Source of the DNA: Gluconobacter albidus
Lineage (GTDB): Bacteria > Pseudomonadota > Alphaproteobacteria > Acetobacterales > Acetobacteraceae
Reading direction: 5' to 3'
Assembly (NCBI RefSeq): GCF_002723915.1
Contig: NZ_BEWL01000012.1
Coordinates: 1 to 64,000 of the forward strand
Length of the DNA: 64,000 nucleotides
Shown piece by piece: positions 1 to 10,037 of the stretch; positions within the stretch are counted from its first letter, which is position 1; the number at the start of each line of letters is the position of its first letter. The position numbers were made by a program, and so were the translations under genes. The notes beneath the pieces were generated by a model that had not been told where the DNA came from, made no database searches, and saw only the letters and a list, made by a program, of their open reading frames with translations.

Positions 1-994
1 AGGACGCTCCGTTTCTTTCCAGTGCAAAAGCTTCGCGCAGGAACAGCCCCCCCTCCCTCAACGCCTGACGGCCGTTCCGAAACAGCGCATAGCCGTTCAG
101 GAACCCATGAATCATGCGCGGGAAGTTTTTCAGCAGAACTGGTATTCCGGCCTCATCGAGACGCAGGGCATAAAGCTCGCCCTCGCCCCTGAGCGGATCA
201 AACCCCGCCGTGACAATCATGGCAGGTGGAAGTCTGTCGAACTCATCCGCGAGTAACGGCGAAAACGCCGGGTCAAACAACTGCTCTGGCCTCGCCAGTG
301 TCTGGCCGCAATACCAGTACAGAAGCTCCGCACTCAGCATGTAACCGTTCGCATAAGTCTGCCGGGACGGCGGAACGAACGGACCGCTGAGGGCCGGATA
401 ATACAGAAGCTGGGCGCTAAGCGGGCGTGATCCCCGCCCCCGAACCCATTGAGTGAGTGCAGCGGACAGATTGCCCCCCGCGCTGTCACCCGCCACAGCC
501 ACCGGCAGATCGGCTGGCACAGTCCTGAAAATCCAGTCCAGCGCAGCCTTGGCGTCATCCAGAGCGGCTGGAAAGCGGTGCTCTGGCGCAAGACGGTAAT
601 CCAGCGACAGCACCATTGCCCCTGAAGACGCTGCAAGACGGCAGCAGATCCCGTGATGCGAGACGAGGTCGCAATGCACGAATCCGCCACCGTGCAGAAA
701 CAGAACAACGCCCCTGACTTTCCCCCGTGGGCGATACAGACGCGCAGTCCGCTCTCCCTCGCCTCCGGGAACACGGATCTCGCGCCACCGCCGGATCCGC
801 AGCGACGAGAGCCTGACGGGAAAACTCGGACGCCCCGTCACACGGCGGATCTGCCGCAGAACATCTACAGAGGGCTGTGGAGCAGGGATGGGCGGAATTT
901 CATCAAGAACGATTGTGCGTGGCGCAATACCACGTCTGCGGCTCTGTCGGGCCAGCCAGAATAGGAAGATCCGCAATGTCAGGGTCGGGCGCAT
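1..994 (-). CDS. alpha/beta-hydrolase (HSL-type esterase/lipase), 3' end outside window
   Basis: Reading from ATG 994 leftward, with an in-frame stop just upstream, gives an open frame that leaves the window still open. It resembles the hormone-sensitive-lipase family of carboxylester hydrolases. The oxyanion-hole motif HGGG is at about residues 101-104. The nucleophile elbow GDSAGG has its serine at about 171. A plausible catalytic aspartate lies in TAGFDP (about 266) and a histidine in MIHGF (about 296). No signal peptide is obvious, although the N terminus is basic with a short hydrophobic stretch. The substrate cannot be told; short-chain esters are usual for the family. It is divergent from rnpB. 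Confidence 0.8.
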   Translation of the reverse strand, partial: MRPTLTLRIFLFWLARQSRRRGIAPRTIVLDEIPPIPAPQPSVDVLRQIRRVTGRPSFPVRLSSLRIRRWREIRVPGGEGERTARLYRPRGKVRGVVLFLHGGGFVHCDLVSHHGICCRLAASSGAMVLSLDYRLAPEHRFPAALDDAKAALDWIFRTVPADLPVAVAGDSAGGNLSAALTQWVRGRGSRPLSAQLLYYPALSGPFVPPSRQTYANGYMLSAELLYWYCGQTLARPEQLFDPAFSPLLADEFDRLPPAMIVTAGFDPLRGEGELYALRLDEAGIPVLLKNFPRMIHGFLNGYALFRNGRQALREGGLFLREAFALERNGAS

Positions 995-1032
995 CCATCC
1001 CTTATGCCCCGGGCATCAGAAAAAGTCTGCCC

Positions 1033-1061
1033 TTGACCCCGCAGGCGTCCCGGAGCAGTGT
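1033..1061 (+). promoter_or_regulatory. candidate rnpB promoter
   Basis: TTGACC (1033-1038) and CAGTGT (1056-1061) are separated by 17 bp. They end 7 bases before the first paired base of the RNase P RNA. The -35 box is good and the -10 box is poor, so the call rests mainly on position. Confidence 0.4.
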
Positions 1062-1068
1062 CTGCGCC

Positions 1069-1486
1069 GCCAGACGGCTGGACGATCGCTGTGTATGCGA
1101 TGAGGATCGCATACAGGGAGGAAAGTCCGGGCTCCACGGGAAAACGGTACCGGTTAATTGCCGGCGGGGGCGACCCCAGGGACAGTGCCACAGAAAACAG
1201 ACCGCCCGCCGGACTGTTGCCTCAGCGATTTATCGCGGGGAAAATACGTTGCGGGTAAGGGCGAAACGGTGCGGCAAGAGCGCACCGCATCTCCGGCAAC
1301 GGCGATGGTCATGGTAAACCCTACCGGGAGCAAGACCGAATAGGAACGGCAGGTTTCCGCAAAGAAGCCGGGGGCTTCTCGCCCCGTCGTTCGGGTTGGT
1401 TGCGTGAGGCCTGCAGCGATGCAGGTCCCAGAGGAATGATCGTCCCGCTTTCGGGCGGACAGAACCCGGCTTACAGGCCGTCTGGC
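1069..1486 (+). ncRNA. rnpB: RNase P RNA, bacterial class A
   Basis: This is the catalytic RNA of ribonuclease P, which removes the 5' leader of tRNA precursors. The universally conserved 5' block GAGGAAAGTCCGGGCTCC lies at 1118-1135 and its 3' partner ACAGAACCCGGCTTACAG at about 1459-1476. The ends pair to form helix P1: GCCAGACGG at 1069-1077 matches CCGTCTGGC at 1478-1486. The length of about 418 nt suits an alphaproteobacterial type A RNA. The ends are set from P1 pairing and may be off by a few bases. Open frames overlapping this stretch are not genes. Confidence 0.96.
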
Positions 1487-1677
1487 ACCCTCTGAAAATC
1501 TGTTCTTCCAGTAATTGTTCCCCTCACCAAAGAAGAACAAAAACAGAACAAATAACGACAGGTATAGATCCGCCTCCGCGATTATCCCTGATAAACCCTA
1601 ACAAACAGCAAAAATTTTTGTCACATTTCAACTTTCAAAAATGTCGCAGTTTTCTGCGGTTTTCTGACGATATCTGT

Positions 1678-1708
1678 TTGACGTCCCATGAAATCCCATG
1701 ATATCCCA
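1678..1708 (+). promoter_or_regulatory. dcw promoter with three MraZ-box repeats
   Basis: TCCCA occurs at 1684-1688, 1694-1698 and 1704-1708 with an exact 10 bp period. On the opposite strand this is TGGGA, matching the TGGGN repeats with 5 nt spacers that MraZ binds in E. coli. A -35-like TTGACG (1678-1683) sits immediately before the first repeat, so a bound MraZ would cover the promoter core. The -10 box (ATATCC or TATCCC, about 1701-1707) is weak. mraZ starts about 70 bp downstream. Confidence 0.75.
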
Positions 1709-1777
1709 ATGAAGACCAAGCCAAATAATCAGCAGCCGAATACCCGGTTCTGAATGCAGGAAGGAGGCACATCGTTC

Positions 1778-2272
1778 ATGAGCATGTTCCTCGGCACGCA
1801 TCAGAACCGTTTCGATGCCAAGGGACGCGTCTCTATTCCCGCATCCTTCCGCGCCGCCCTGAAATCCCAGGCCCAGCCGGGCGACCCGCTGGTTATTCTC
1901 CGGCCGTCCCACCTCCACCCATGCATCGAGGGCTGGACGGTTGGCGCCTTCGCCTCCCTCGCCACCCCGCTTGACGAATACGATCCGTTTTCGGAAGACC
2001 ATGAAGATCTGGCCGCCAGCCTCTATGCGGATGCCTATCCGCTGGACAGCGACAAGGAAGGCCGCATCATCCTTCCCGAGACCCTGCGCACGCACGCCTC
2101 GCTGACGGACGAAGTCTCTTTCATGGGGCTGGGACGTACGTTCCAGATCTGGCATCCCGCTGCTGCTGAAGAGCGCCGTCAGGCCGCCCGGAGTCGCGCA
2201 AAAACGCTTGCAACCAGACGTCATTCCATCAGCGCGCGCGCCGCCACAAACACTGCGGGAGCAGCCGAATGA
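1778..2272 (+). CDS. mraZ: MraZ, transcriptional regulator of the division/cell-wall cluster
   Basis: This 164-residue protein has two AbrB-like SpoVT folds, each carrying the DxxxR signature (D13-R17 and D92-R96). MraZ forms a ring-shaped oligomer that binds repeats upstream of its own gene and represses the cluster. ATG 1778 is preferred over the ATG at 1754 because an AAGGAGG ribosome-binding site ends about 12 bases before it and the protein then begins like other MraZ proteins ([11 protein letters not shown]). The stop overlaps the start of rsmH (ATGA). The repeats at 1684-1708 are its likely operator. Confidence 0.95.
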   Translation: MSMFLGTHQNRFDAKGRVSIPASFRAALKSQAQPGDPLVILRPSHLHPCIEGWTVGAFASLATPLDEYDPFSEDHEDLAASLYADAYPLDSDKEGRIILPETLRTHASLTDEVSFMGLGRTFQIWHPAAAEERRQAARSRAKTLATRRHSISARAATNTAGAAE

Positions 2273-3240
2273 ACGCGATCACCCTGGTTCATTCCGGCCA
2301 TGTCCCGGTCATGCTGCACGAGGTGCTCGAAGCCCTCGCCCCCCGTGCTGGCGGACGGTATCTGGACGGCACGTTCGGCGGCGGTAGCTATGCCCGCGCC
2401 ATTCTGAACGCGGCTGACTGCACCCTCGACGGCATCGACCGTGACCCGACAGCCATCGAACGCGGAAACGCCATGGCTGTACAGGCCAACGGGCGGCTGC
2501 GGATGCATCAGGGCACATTCGGCGACATGGAAGCCCTGGTCGGCGCAGAAGGACCTTTTGACGGCATTGTTCTGGATCTGGGCGTTTCGTCTTTCCAGAT
2601 CGACCAGGCCGAGCGCGGTTTTTCGTTCCGCAACGATGGCCCGCTGGACATGCGCATGGGCTCGGACGGCCCTTCCGCCGCCGATCTGGTCAATGACCTC
2701 AAGGAAGCGGAAATTGCGGACATCCTTTACCGATATGGTGAAGAAAAACTCTCACGCCGCATCGCACGCGCCATCGTGGCTGCCCGCGCCGAGGCTCCAA
2801 TCACCACGACCGGCCAGCTTGCCCATATCATCCGCTGCTGCGTGCCCCGTGATCGCGCCAATATCGACCCCGCAACCCGCAGCTTTCAGGGACTGCGGAT
2901 TGCCGTGAACGACGAGCTTGGCGAACTGGAACGGGCGCTGGAAGCCGCACCGCGCCTTCTTGCCCCGGGCGGTATTTTCGTGGTTGTGACCTTCCATTCC
3001 CTCGAAGACCGTCTGGCAAAACGCGCCATGGCCGTTCTTGCAGGGCGGACGGGAAATCCTTCCCGCTATGAACCGGCGCCGCTTCGTCAGAACGCACCGG
3101 CCTTTTCGCTTCTCCATTCCCGCCCCCTCTCCGCTACGGACGAGGAAGCCCGGGAAAATCCGCGCGCCCGCAGCGCCCGTCTGCGTGCACTGGTCCGCAA
3201 TCCCGTCTCCCCGATGCCCGTCTCAGGAATGTCCTCATGA
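2269..3240 (+). CDS. rsmH: 16S rRNA (cytosine1402-N4)-methyltransferase RsmH (MraW)
   Basis: The 323-residue protein is an S-adenosylmethionine-dependent methyltransferase that modifies C1402 in the 30S decoding centre. The N-terminal [10 protein letters not shown] and the SAM-binding motif DGTFGGGS (33-40) are family hallmarks. FHSLEDR near residue 245 is the conserved C-terminal region motif. Length is normal for the family. The gene overlaps mraZ by four bases upstream and ftsL by four bases downstream (ATGA in both cases), so translation is probably coupled. Confidence 0.96.
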   Translation: MNAITLVHSGHVPVMLHEVLEALAPRAGGRYLDGTFGGGSYARAILNAADCTLDGIDRDPTAIERGNAMAVQANGRLRMHQGTFGDMEALVGAEGPFDGIVLDLGVSSFQIDQAERGFSFRNDGPLDMRMGSDGPSAADLVNDLKEAEIADILYRYGEEKLSRRIARAIVAARAEAPITTTGQLAHIIRCCVPRDRANIDPATRSFQGLRIAVNDELGELERALEAAPRLLAPGGIFVVVTFHSLEDRLAKRAMAVLAGRTGNPSRYEPAPLRQNAPAFSLLHSRPLSATDEEARENPRARSARLRALVRNPVSPMPVSGMSS

Positions 3241-4034
3241 TCCGGCCCTTCACCGTCGCCTGTGCCGTCCTTGCCGCAGGATCCGGCCTGTTTCTCTATA
3301 CGAAGAAGCATGAGACCACGGTTCTGGACCAGCAGATCACGAAAATCGTGCAGGACACACAGCGCGTGCGGAGCCAGACCGCCATGCTGCGGACGGAATG
3401 GGCGCTCCTGAACCAGCCGGACCGCCTCAACACGCTCGCCGCCCGCTTCGTTCCGACCCTGCATCCGATGGAGCCGGACCAGTTTATCCGCATGGCGTCT
3501 CTTGAGGCACATCTGCCGGCTCCCGGCTCGAAATCACAGGCAGCAGATCCTCGCGAAGGGCTGCACGAGGTCGTCAACAGGGCCGCAGAAGCTGCACATC
3601 TGCCCCTTCCCGCCCCGCAGCAGCCTGTTGTGCATGCACAGCCTCCCGCCCAGAGCACACCAGCGCCCCGGCCTGTGGTCGTAGCCATGGCAAGCCACCT
3701 TGCCCCGCTTGCTACCAAACCTGCGGCGATCCCGACGCACCCCTCCCATGCTCGTGCTGCCGACGTCCAGCTGGCCTCCGCCACGCCTCGGCCGGTTACA
3801 GCGTCCGTTCACAGCCATGCGGACATGGCGCCGAACGTCCATTTCGTCAGCTATCGTGAGAGCCACCCTGCTCCGCTGATGGTTGCGGCCTGGCATCCGC
3901 AGGCTGTTCATGTCAGCCATGCTCCTGTGACGACGCGCCTTGCGGAAGAACGCCCGCGAGCACATCACACTCAACTTTCCGCTCTGGCAAATGCAAATGA
4001 CGCATTGCCCGCGCCGGTGCCGTTGGCTAACTGA
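3237..4034 (+). CDS. ftsL: FtsL-like division protein with long Ala/Pro/His-rich tail
   Basis: Position between rsmH and ftsI and architecture identify FtsL. There is a very short cytoplasmic N terminus, one membrane helix (about residues 4-22), and a periplasmic coiled-coil segment to about residue 75 with the [11 protein letters not shown] motif typical of the family. FtsL bridges FtsQ/FtsB and activates FtsWI. At 265 residues it is two to three times the usual length; the extra C-terminal 160 residues are low-complexity and rich in Ala, Pro and His. The frame is open and uses GC-rich codons like its neighbours, so the tail is unlikely to be an assembly error. Confidence 0.85.
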   Translation: MIRPFTVACAVLAAGSGLFLYTKKHETTVLDQQITKIVQDTQRVRSQTAMLRTEWALLNQPDRLNTLAARFVPTLHPMEPDQFIRMASLEAHLPAPGSKSQAADPREGLHEVVNRAAEAAHLPLPAPQQPVVHAQPPAQSTPAPRPVVVAMASHLAPLATKPAAIPTHPSHARAADVQLASATPRPVTASVHSHADMAPNVHFVSYRESHPAPLMVAAWHPQAVHVSHAPVTTRLAEERPRAHHTQLSALANANDALPAPVPLAN

Positions 4035-4115
4035 AAGCCCTTCCGTCGTTAACCGCTCGTTCAGCATTCTCGGATAGCTTAGGGCGAGCCCTTCCACAGG
4101 ACGCACCCCCGCACG

Positions 4116-6107
4116 ATGCCCCAGGACGTGCCACCTTCTTCCGGTTCGCAGCGCCCCGCGCGTCAGGATGTCCCGTCAGGACGTCCCCGGAAAGGTGCGT
4201 CCCCGCGGGGCTTCCGCAGGCTGAATCTTGACCAGATGCACGGACGCCTGCTGGGCGTAGGAATGGGGTTTCTGGCGATTTATGGTGCCGTAGCCCTCAA
4301 GGCGACCGTTGCCACTGTCCTGATGCCGATGGAGCCTGAAAAGCGTCAGATCGCCCCTCAGGTCCCCGAAATTCCCAAAAGCGATCCGCGCGGGGAAATG
4401 TCCGGCGATTTCGTCCTGCCGACCGTCAAGCGCGCCACCATCACCGACCGGACGGGCCAGGCGTTGGCGCTCTCGCTGCCCGTGGCGCAGGTCTATGCCA
4501 ATCCAATGGAACTGATCGACCCGGCAGACGCGGCGGACAAACTCCGGAAAGTTCTCCCTCAGCTTGACCGGGACGAGACGATCCGGCGCCTGTCGCTGAA
4601 GAAGCAGTTCGTCTATCTCGCACGCGATATTTCCCCCGTTCAGGAAATCGCCATCAATAATCTGGGCATTCCGGGCATTTATTTCGAAGCAGGCGAACGC
4701 CGTCACTATCCGCTGGGCCGGACGGCTGCCCAGATCATGGGTAGCGTCGATATCGACGATCATGGCATCGCCGGTGTGGAACGATATTTCGACAAGCGCC
4801 TGAACTCCGACAAATCCCCGCTGCGCCTGTCGCTGGACGTGCGCGTGCAGACTGTCGCACATGATGAACTTCAGGCTGCAAAAGACGAATTCTCCGCCAT
4901 CGGCGCCAGCGCGATCGTCATGGATGTCCGCACCGGCGAAATCCTCGCCATGGTCAGTCTGCCCGATTATGACGCCAACGATTTCGGCCACGCCCCCAAC
5001 GATGCGCGCTTCAATCGCGCCGTCACCGGCATGTATGAACCCGGTTCGACCTTCAAGCTCCAGACGGCCGCAATGGGCCTGCAACTCGGCGTTGTTCACC
5101 TGTGGGACCGCTTTTCGACCATCCCCATCCGCGTCGGCCGTTTCACTATCCGGGATATGAAGACGGACCATTTCGCTCCATGGCTCTCGCTGCCCGGCGT
5201 TCTGGCCTTTTCGTCCAACCCCGCCGCCGCGCATATCGCACTTGATGTCGGTGCAGCCCGGCAGCAGGACTGGCTGCGGAATATGGGCTTCTTCAACCGC
5301 GTTCCCGTTGAACTGCCCGAAGCCGGACGTCCGCTCGTACCAGCCTCGCGCAACTGGGGCATTTCCACCGTCATGACGGTCGGCTTCGGTCATGGTGTCG
5401 CCGAGCCGCCGCTTGCGATCGTGCGAGGAACAGCCGCGACCGTAAACGGTGGCATCCTGCTCAAGCCAACGCTCGTAGCCCGCGATACCGAAGACGATAG
5501 CAAGCCGACACCCGATGCTGATGCAGCACAACTGCGTCCGGTCGCGTACCGGCCAGGTACCGACAGCGACGAAATCGGCGCTGAAACACCTGTGGGCACA
5601 AGGGTTCTGTCCGAACAGACGTCAGCCCTCCTGCGCAAGCTGCTGCGCCTTGACGTTACGATGGGAAGCGGCAAGTCCGCCGAAGTTCCGGGGTATTATG
5701 TCGGCGGCAAGACCGGTACGGCAGAAAAAATCGGCGCGCATGGCGGCTATCTGAAGCACGTCAACGTCTCGGCCTTCACCAGCGTCTTCCCGATGAACAA
5801 TCCGCATTATGCCGTCTATGTCATGCTCGACAGTCCGCAGGGAACTGCGGCGACCCATGGATGGACGACGGCCGCCTGGAACGCCGCCCCGACCGTGAAA
5901 AAGATCATTTCCCGCGTCGGCCCGATCCTGAACCAGTTCCCGGATCTTGCAAACAAAGACGCCATTGATGCCTCTCTGGCCATTCCGATGAACCCGGTCG
6001 TTCCCCCCGGCTATCATGCCCTCGGCCCCGGAAATGATCCCGGAGACCCGCGCAATCAGGCGCACGAAGCCAAGACCCCGTCCTCCAAGACCAAGACACA
6101 GCACTGA
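4116..6107 (+). CDS. ftsI: penicillin-binding protein 3 (FtsI), septal peptidoglycan transpeptidase
   Basis: This 663-residue class B penicillin-binding protein crosslinks septal peptidoglycan in partnership with FtsW. A basic, Pro-rich cytoplasmic tail is followed by one membrane anchor (about 44-66) and a PBP dimerisation domain. The transpeptidase domain has SxxK with the active serine at S311 (STFK), SxN at S366-N368 and KTG at K532. The C terminus is a Lys/Thr/Ser-rich tail. ATG 4116 follows an 81-base gap after ftsL, the largest gap between mraZ and ftsA. murE follows after 8 bases. Confidence 0.96.
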   Translation: MPQDVPPSSGSQRPARQDVPSGRPRKGASPRGFRRLNLDQMHGRLLGVGMGFLAIYGAVALKATVATVLMPMEPEKRQIAPQVPEIPKSDPRGEMSGDFVLPTVKRATITDRTGQALALSLPVAQVYANPMELIDPADAADKLRKVLPQLDRDETIRRLSLKKQFVYLARDISPVQEIAINNLGIPGIYFEAGERRHYPLGRTAAQIMGSVDIDDHGIAGVERYFDKRLNSDKSPLRLSLDVRVQTVAHDELQAAKDEFSAIGASAIVMDVRTGEILAMVSLPDYDANDFGHAPNDARFNRAVTGMYEPGSTFKLQTAAMGLQLGVVHLWDRFSTIPIRVGRFTIRDMKTDHFAPWLSLPGVLAFSSNPAAAHIALDVGAARQQDWLRNMGFFNRVPVELPEAGRPLVPASRNWGISTVMTVGFGHGVAEPPLAIVRGTAATVNGGILLKPTLVARDTEDDSKPTPDADAAQLRPVAYRPGTDSDEIGAETPVGTRVLSEQTSALLRKLLRLDVTMGSGKSAEVPGYYVGGKTGTAEKIGAHGGYLKHVNVSAFTSVFPMNNPHYAVYVMLDSPQGTAATHGWTTAAWNAAPTVKKIISRVGPILNQFPDLANKDAIDASLAIPMNPVVPPGYHALGPGNDPGDPRNQAHEAKTPSSKTKTQH

Positions 6108-6115
6108 ACCGTCCC

Positions 6116-7576
6116 ATGCGCCTCTCCCAGCTCTTCGCCCTCTGTGGCAAATCGCAGTCCCTGACGGGCGACCCTGACATTCTGGCCGTCACTGCCGACA
6201 GCCGCAGAGTTGGCCCGGGCGCGCTGTTCTTTGCCTTGCGCGGCGCAAAACAGGACGGAAGCACCTTTATCGCACAGGCTCTCTCACAAGGCGCCGCCGC
6301 GGTGATCATTGATCATGACGGCGCAGAAACCGCAGGCCCGGTTCCTGTGATCAGACGCCCGGATGCCAAACATCTTCTGGCCAGCATGGCTTTCGCCCTT
6401 GCTGGCCCGCAGCCTTCCTGCATCGCGGCAATCACGGGGACAAACGGAAAAAGCAGCACTGCCGATTTTCTCCGGCAGCTCTGGATCCTTCAGGGAAACC
6501 GCGCGGCCAGTCTGGGAACGCTAGGGCTTGTATCGGATACAGACATCCCCGCCCCTCCAAGCCTCACCACCCCCGATCCCGTCTCGCTGGCCCAGACTCT
6601 CGCCGCACTGGCCCGGAACGGAGTTGATCACGTCGCGCTCGAAGCCTCCTCGCACGGGCTGGAGCAGCACCGCCTGGATAGCATATCCCTGACAGCCGCC
6701 GGCTTCTCCAACCTGACACGCGATCATCTCGACTATCATCTGACGCTGGAAGCCTACCGCACGGCTAAATTGCGCCTGTTTGAAGAAGTCCTGCCTACGG
6801 GCGGCATTGCCGCTGTCAACGCCGATATGGATGGCGAGACCTTTGCGGCTCTTCAGGCGATTGCAGCCAGACGAAACCTGAAACTTCGCAGTGTCGGGCG
6901 CAATGGCACGGCTCTCCGGCTGATCGAGGCCCGCCCCACGCCCTCCGGTCAGATTCTCCGTCTGGCCCTGCATGGCGAAGAACTGCCCGAAATATCCCTT
7001 TCTCTGCCGGGCCGCTTTCAGGCCGACAACGTCATGCTGGCAGCAGCCATGTGCTGGACGGACGATTCCGATGCCCGGCAGGTTGTCGACCTTCTGCCTC
7101 GTCTCAAAGGTGTCCACGGGCGATGCGAACGCGCGGTCGAACTGCCCAACGGTGCCGCGGCGTATGTCGATTACGCCCATACGCCCGACGCTCTCGACTG
7201 TGTCCTGTCCAGTCTGCGCCCGCATACGACAGGCCGTCTGGTCGTGGTGTTCGGCGCAGGTGGCGACCGTGACCGTGGCAAACGTCCACTGATGGGAGAG
7301 GTCGCTGCACACATGGCGGATCTGGCCATCGTCACGGACGACAACCCCCGCACGGAAGATCCCATGGCGATCCGCTCCGAAATCCGCGCGGCCTGCCCGG
7401 ACGCCCTGGAAATCGCGGACCGTCGCAGCGCCATCGCAGCAGGGCTTGAAGCCCTGAATCCCGGCGATATTCTTGTCGTAGCCGGCAAGGGGCATGAACA
7501 GGGACAGATCGTGGGCACGGATATCCTGCCTTTCGATGATCGTCTCGTCATCCGCGAACTGACAGGTGCCGCATGA
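6116..7576 (+). CDS. murE: UDP-MurNAc-L-Ala-D-Glu:meso-diaminopimelate ligase MurE
   Basis: This cytoplasmic ATP-dependent ligase adds the third stem-peptide residue. The Mur ligase P-loop is TGTNGKSS (about 107-114). The DNPR motif at 409-412, which selects meso-diaminopimelate rather than lysine, is present, so the peptidoglycan is of the Gram-negative DAP type. Length is 486 residues, normal for MurE. The stop overlaps the murF start (ATGA at 7573). Confidence 0.97.
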   Translation: MRLSQLFALCGKSQSLTGDPDILAVTADSRRVGPGALFFALRGAKQDGSTFIAQALSQGAAAVIIDHDGAETAGPVPVIRRPDAKHLLASMAFALAGPQPSCIAAITGTNGKSSTADFLRQLWILQGNRAASLGTLGLVSDTDIPAPPSLTTPDPVSLAQTLAALARNGVDHVALEASSHGLEQHRLDSISLTAAGFSNLTRDHLDYHLTLEAYRTAKLRLFEEVLPTGGIAAVNADMDGETFAALQAIAARRNLKLRSVGRNGTALRLIEARPTPSGQILRLALHGEELPEISLSLPGRFQADNVMLAAAMCWTDDSDARQVVDLLPRLKGVHGRCERAVELPNGAAAYVDYAHTPDALDCVLSSLRPHTTGRLVVVFGAGGDRDRGKRPLMGEVAAHMADLAIVTDDNPRTEDPMAIRSEIRAACPDALEIADRRSAIAAGLEALNPGDILVVAGKGHEQGQIVGTDILPFDDRLVIRELTGAA

Positions 7577-8946
7577 GCGTGCTGTGGACCAGTGCCGACC
7601 TGCGGGCCGCGACGGGTGGTAGGCTTGAAGCGGACGTCAGCGTCACGGGCATTTCGATCGACACACGGACGCTCGCCCCCGGCGACCTGTTCATTGCCCT
7701 GCGCGGCGAAACCAGCGATGGCCACGCCCATATCCGGCAGGCTCTGGACAGGGGTGCGGCCTGCGCTCTCGTGCATGACACTGCCGGTCTGGACGATCCG
7801 CGCCTCCTGATCGTTCCCGACACCATGACCGCATTAGTGGATCTGGGCCGCTACGCCCGCTCCCGTTTCCACGGGAAAGTCGTGGCCATCACCGGAAGCG
7901 TCGGCAAGACAACGACCAAGGACATGCTGACCGTCGCCCTGTCCGCGATCGGCCCGACACATGCCGCCGTGGCGTCCTACAACAATCACTGGGGCGTTCC
8001 CCTTACGCTGGCCCGGCTGCCACAGGATGCCCGCTTCTGCATCAGCGAGATCGGCATGAACCATGTGGGAGAAATCGCTCCCCTTGCTGCTCAGGTCCGT
8101 CCCGATGTGGCCATCATCACCACGATCGGCACGGCACATCTCGGCCATATGGGCAGCATCGAAGCGATTGCGCGGGAAAAAGCCTCCCTGTTCGGCGCCC
8201 TTCCCGGCCATGGGATCGCAATCGTCCCTGATGATGCTCACGGGCAGACGGTCTTTACAGACGTTCTTCCTGAAGGCTGCACTCTCTGGCGGTCTGGCTT
8301 CTCCGCCGCAGCAGAACTCCGCCTTGAAGACGTGAGGTGCACGGCGGAAGGCAGCCATTTTTCGCTCCACACTCCCTGCGGAACGCAGAACGTGACGCTC
8401 ACTGCGCCTGGCGAGCATCTTGCCAGAAACGCGGCCCTGGCCCTCGGCGCAGTTGTAGCTCTTGGCGAAGACGTCGCAGCAGCATCGCGCGCTTTGCACG
8501 GTTTCGTGCCGGGCGCGGGACGCGGACAGATCCGCACGATCCTGAACGACGTAAGCCTGCTCGACGAAAGCTACAACGCCTCCACACCCAGCGTCCGCGC
8601 GGCTCTGGCCACGCTCGCCCTGCTTCCGGCCCAGCGGCATGTCGCGGCCCTCGGAGACATCCGCGAACTCGGCATATTCGCCGATGCCGAACACCGCTCT
8701 CTGGCAGATGCCGTGCAGAATGCAAATGCCCTCGCATTCTGCTGCGGCCCCCATATGCGCGCACTTTATGATGCGCTGCCGTGCGGGCTTCAGGGTGGAT
8801 ATGCCGCCGATGCTGCCTCTCTTGCCTCTGTGCTCCTTAACGCCCTTCGCCCCGGTGATCTCCTGCTCGTGAAAGGCAGCTTCGGCAGCCGGATGCGTGA
8901 CGTGATCTCAGCCCTCGACAACGCCTCCAGCCCGGTTTCTTCCTGA
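7573..8946 (+). CDS. murF: UDP-MurNAc-tripeptide:D-Ala-D-Ala ligase MurF
   Basis: MurF attaches D-Ala-D-Ala to complete UDP-MurNAc-pentapeptide. The P-loop GSVGKTTT lies at about 108-115. The N-terminal substrate domain (residues 1-90) includes the DTRTLAPGDLFIAL segment shared by MurE and MurF. It has 457 residues. It overlaps murE by four bases and its last base is the first base of mraY. Confidence 0.96.
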   Translation: MSVLWTSADLRAATGGRLEADVSVTGISIDTRTLAPGDLFIALRGETSDGHAHIRQALDRGAACALVHDTAGLDDPRLLIVPDTMTALVDLGRYARSRFHGKVVAITGSVGKTTTKDMLTVALSAIGPTHAAVASYNNHWGVPLTLARLPQDARFCISEIGMNHVGEIAPLAAQVRPDVAIITTIGTAHLGHMGSIEAIAREKASLFGALPGHGIAIVPDDAHGQTVFTDVLPEGCTLWRSGFSAAAELRLEDVRCTAEGSHFSLHTPCGTQNVTLTAPGEHLARNAALALGAVVALGEDVAAASRALHGFVPGAGRGQIRTILNDVSLLDESYNASTPSVRAALATLALLPAQRHVAALGDIRELGIFADAEHRSLADAVQNANALAFCCGPHMRALYDALPCGLQGGYAADAASLASVLLNALRPGDLLLVKGSFGSRMRDVISALDNASSPVSS

Positions 8947-10037
8947 TGCTCTTCAATCTCATCGCCGCTCACGACACGTCACATGGCGGGTTCTTCAACC
9001 TGTTCCATTACCTGACGTTCCGCTCGGGCTGCGCCTGCCTGACGGCACTGGTCATTTCGCTGGCTCTGGGCAAACCCTTCATCGCACAGCTCAAACGCAT
9101 CCAGCGCGAAGGCCAGCCGATCCGTTCTGTCGGACCGGAGCGCCACATTCTGGAAAAGGCCGGCACGCCAACAATGGGCGGAATGCTGATCCTGATTGCG
9201 CTTTTTTCGGCAACACTGCTCTGGGCGGATCTGACAAATGGCTTCGTCTGGGCCGTCATGCTGACCACGGCAGCCTTCGGCGCGGTTGGCTTTGCCGACG
9301 ATTATCTGAAACTCTCCAAGCGCAATACGACCGGCGTCTCCAAACGTACCCGACTGGGCTGCGAATTCCTGACATCGCTGATTGCCGGAATCTGGCTGCA
9401 ACATTTGACGCCGCCAGAACTGCGCAACATGGTCGCCTTCCCTTTCGTCAAGGATGTGCTGCTTCCGCTGGGTTATGCGTTTCCGATCTTCGCCATGATC
9501 GCCATCACCGGCTTCGGCAACGCCGTGAACTTCACGGACGGTCTGGACGGACTGGCCATCGTGCCAGTCGTGATCGCAGCACTGGTCTTCGCCCTGATTT
9601 CCTATCTGGTCGGCAATCACGTTTTTGCAGACTATCTGCAACTGCACCCGGTTCCAGGCACGGGCGAACTGGCAGTTTTCTGTGCGGCGCTGATTGGGGC
9701 GGGCCTAGGGTTCCTGTGGTTCAACGCCCCGCCAGCAGCCGTTTTCATGGGCGATACTGGCTCCCTCTCCCTCGGCGGAGCACTTGGCGCCATTGCCGTC
9801 GCCACGAAGCATGAGCTTGTCCTGTGCATCGTGGGTGGCGTTTTCGTCGCCGAAACCCTGTCGGTCGTCATTCAGGTCTTCTGGTTCAAGCGAACGGGAC
9901 GCCGCGTCTTCCTCATGGCGCCGCTGCATCACCATTTCGAGAAAAAGGGCTGGCAGGAGCCAAAAATCGTCATCCGCTTCTGGATTGTCTCCATCGTGCT
10001 CGGCCTGTGCGGCCTGGCCACCCTGAAGCTGCGATGA
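8946..10037 (+). CDS. mraY: phospho-MurNAc-pentapeptide translocase MraY
   Basis: This polytopic inner-membrane enzyme transfers phospho-MurNAc-pentapeptide to undecaprenyl phosphate to form lipid I. At 363 residues with about ten hydrophobic helices it matches MraY. Family motifs are visible: GFADDYLK with the paired aspartates, [10 protein letters not shown], and [13 protein letters not shown] histidine-rich HHHFEKKGW loop lies near the C terminus. The start shares one base with the murF stop and the stop overlaps the murD start (ATGA). Confidence 0.97.
   Translation: MLFNLIAAHDTSHGGFFNLFHYLTFRSGCACLTALVISLALGKPFIAQLKRIQREGQPIRSVGPERHILEKAGTPTMGGMLILIALFSATLLWADLTNGFVWAVMLTTAAFGAVGFADDYLKLSKRNTTGVSKRTRLGCEFLTSLIAGIWLQHLTPPELRNMVAFPFVKDVLLPLGYAFPIFAMIAITGFGNAVNFTDGLDGLAIVPVVIAALVFALISYLVGNHVFADYLQLHPVPGTGELAVFCAALIGAGLGFLWFNAPPAAVFMGDTGSLSLGGALGAIAVATKHELVLCIVGGVFVAETLSVVIQVFWFKRTGRRVFLMAPLHHHFEKKGWQEPKIVIRFWIVSIVLGLCGLATLKLR

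Noticed and set aside
4176-5531. 451-residue minus-strand frame
   Set aside because: Antisense shadow of ftsI; no domain and the plus-strand gene is certain.
9824-10033. Upstream extension of murD into mraY
   Set aside because: ATG 10034 overlaps the mraY stop and gives the normal MurD N terminus.
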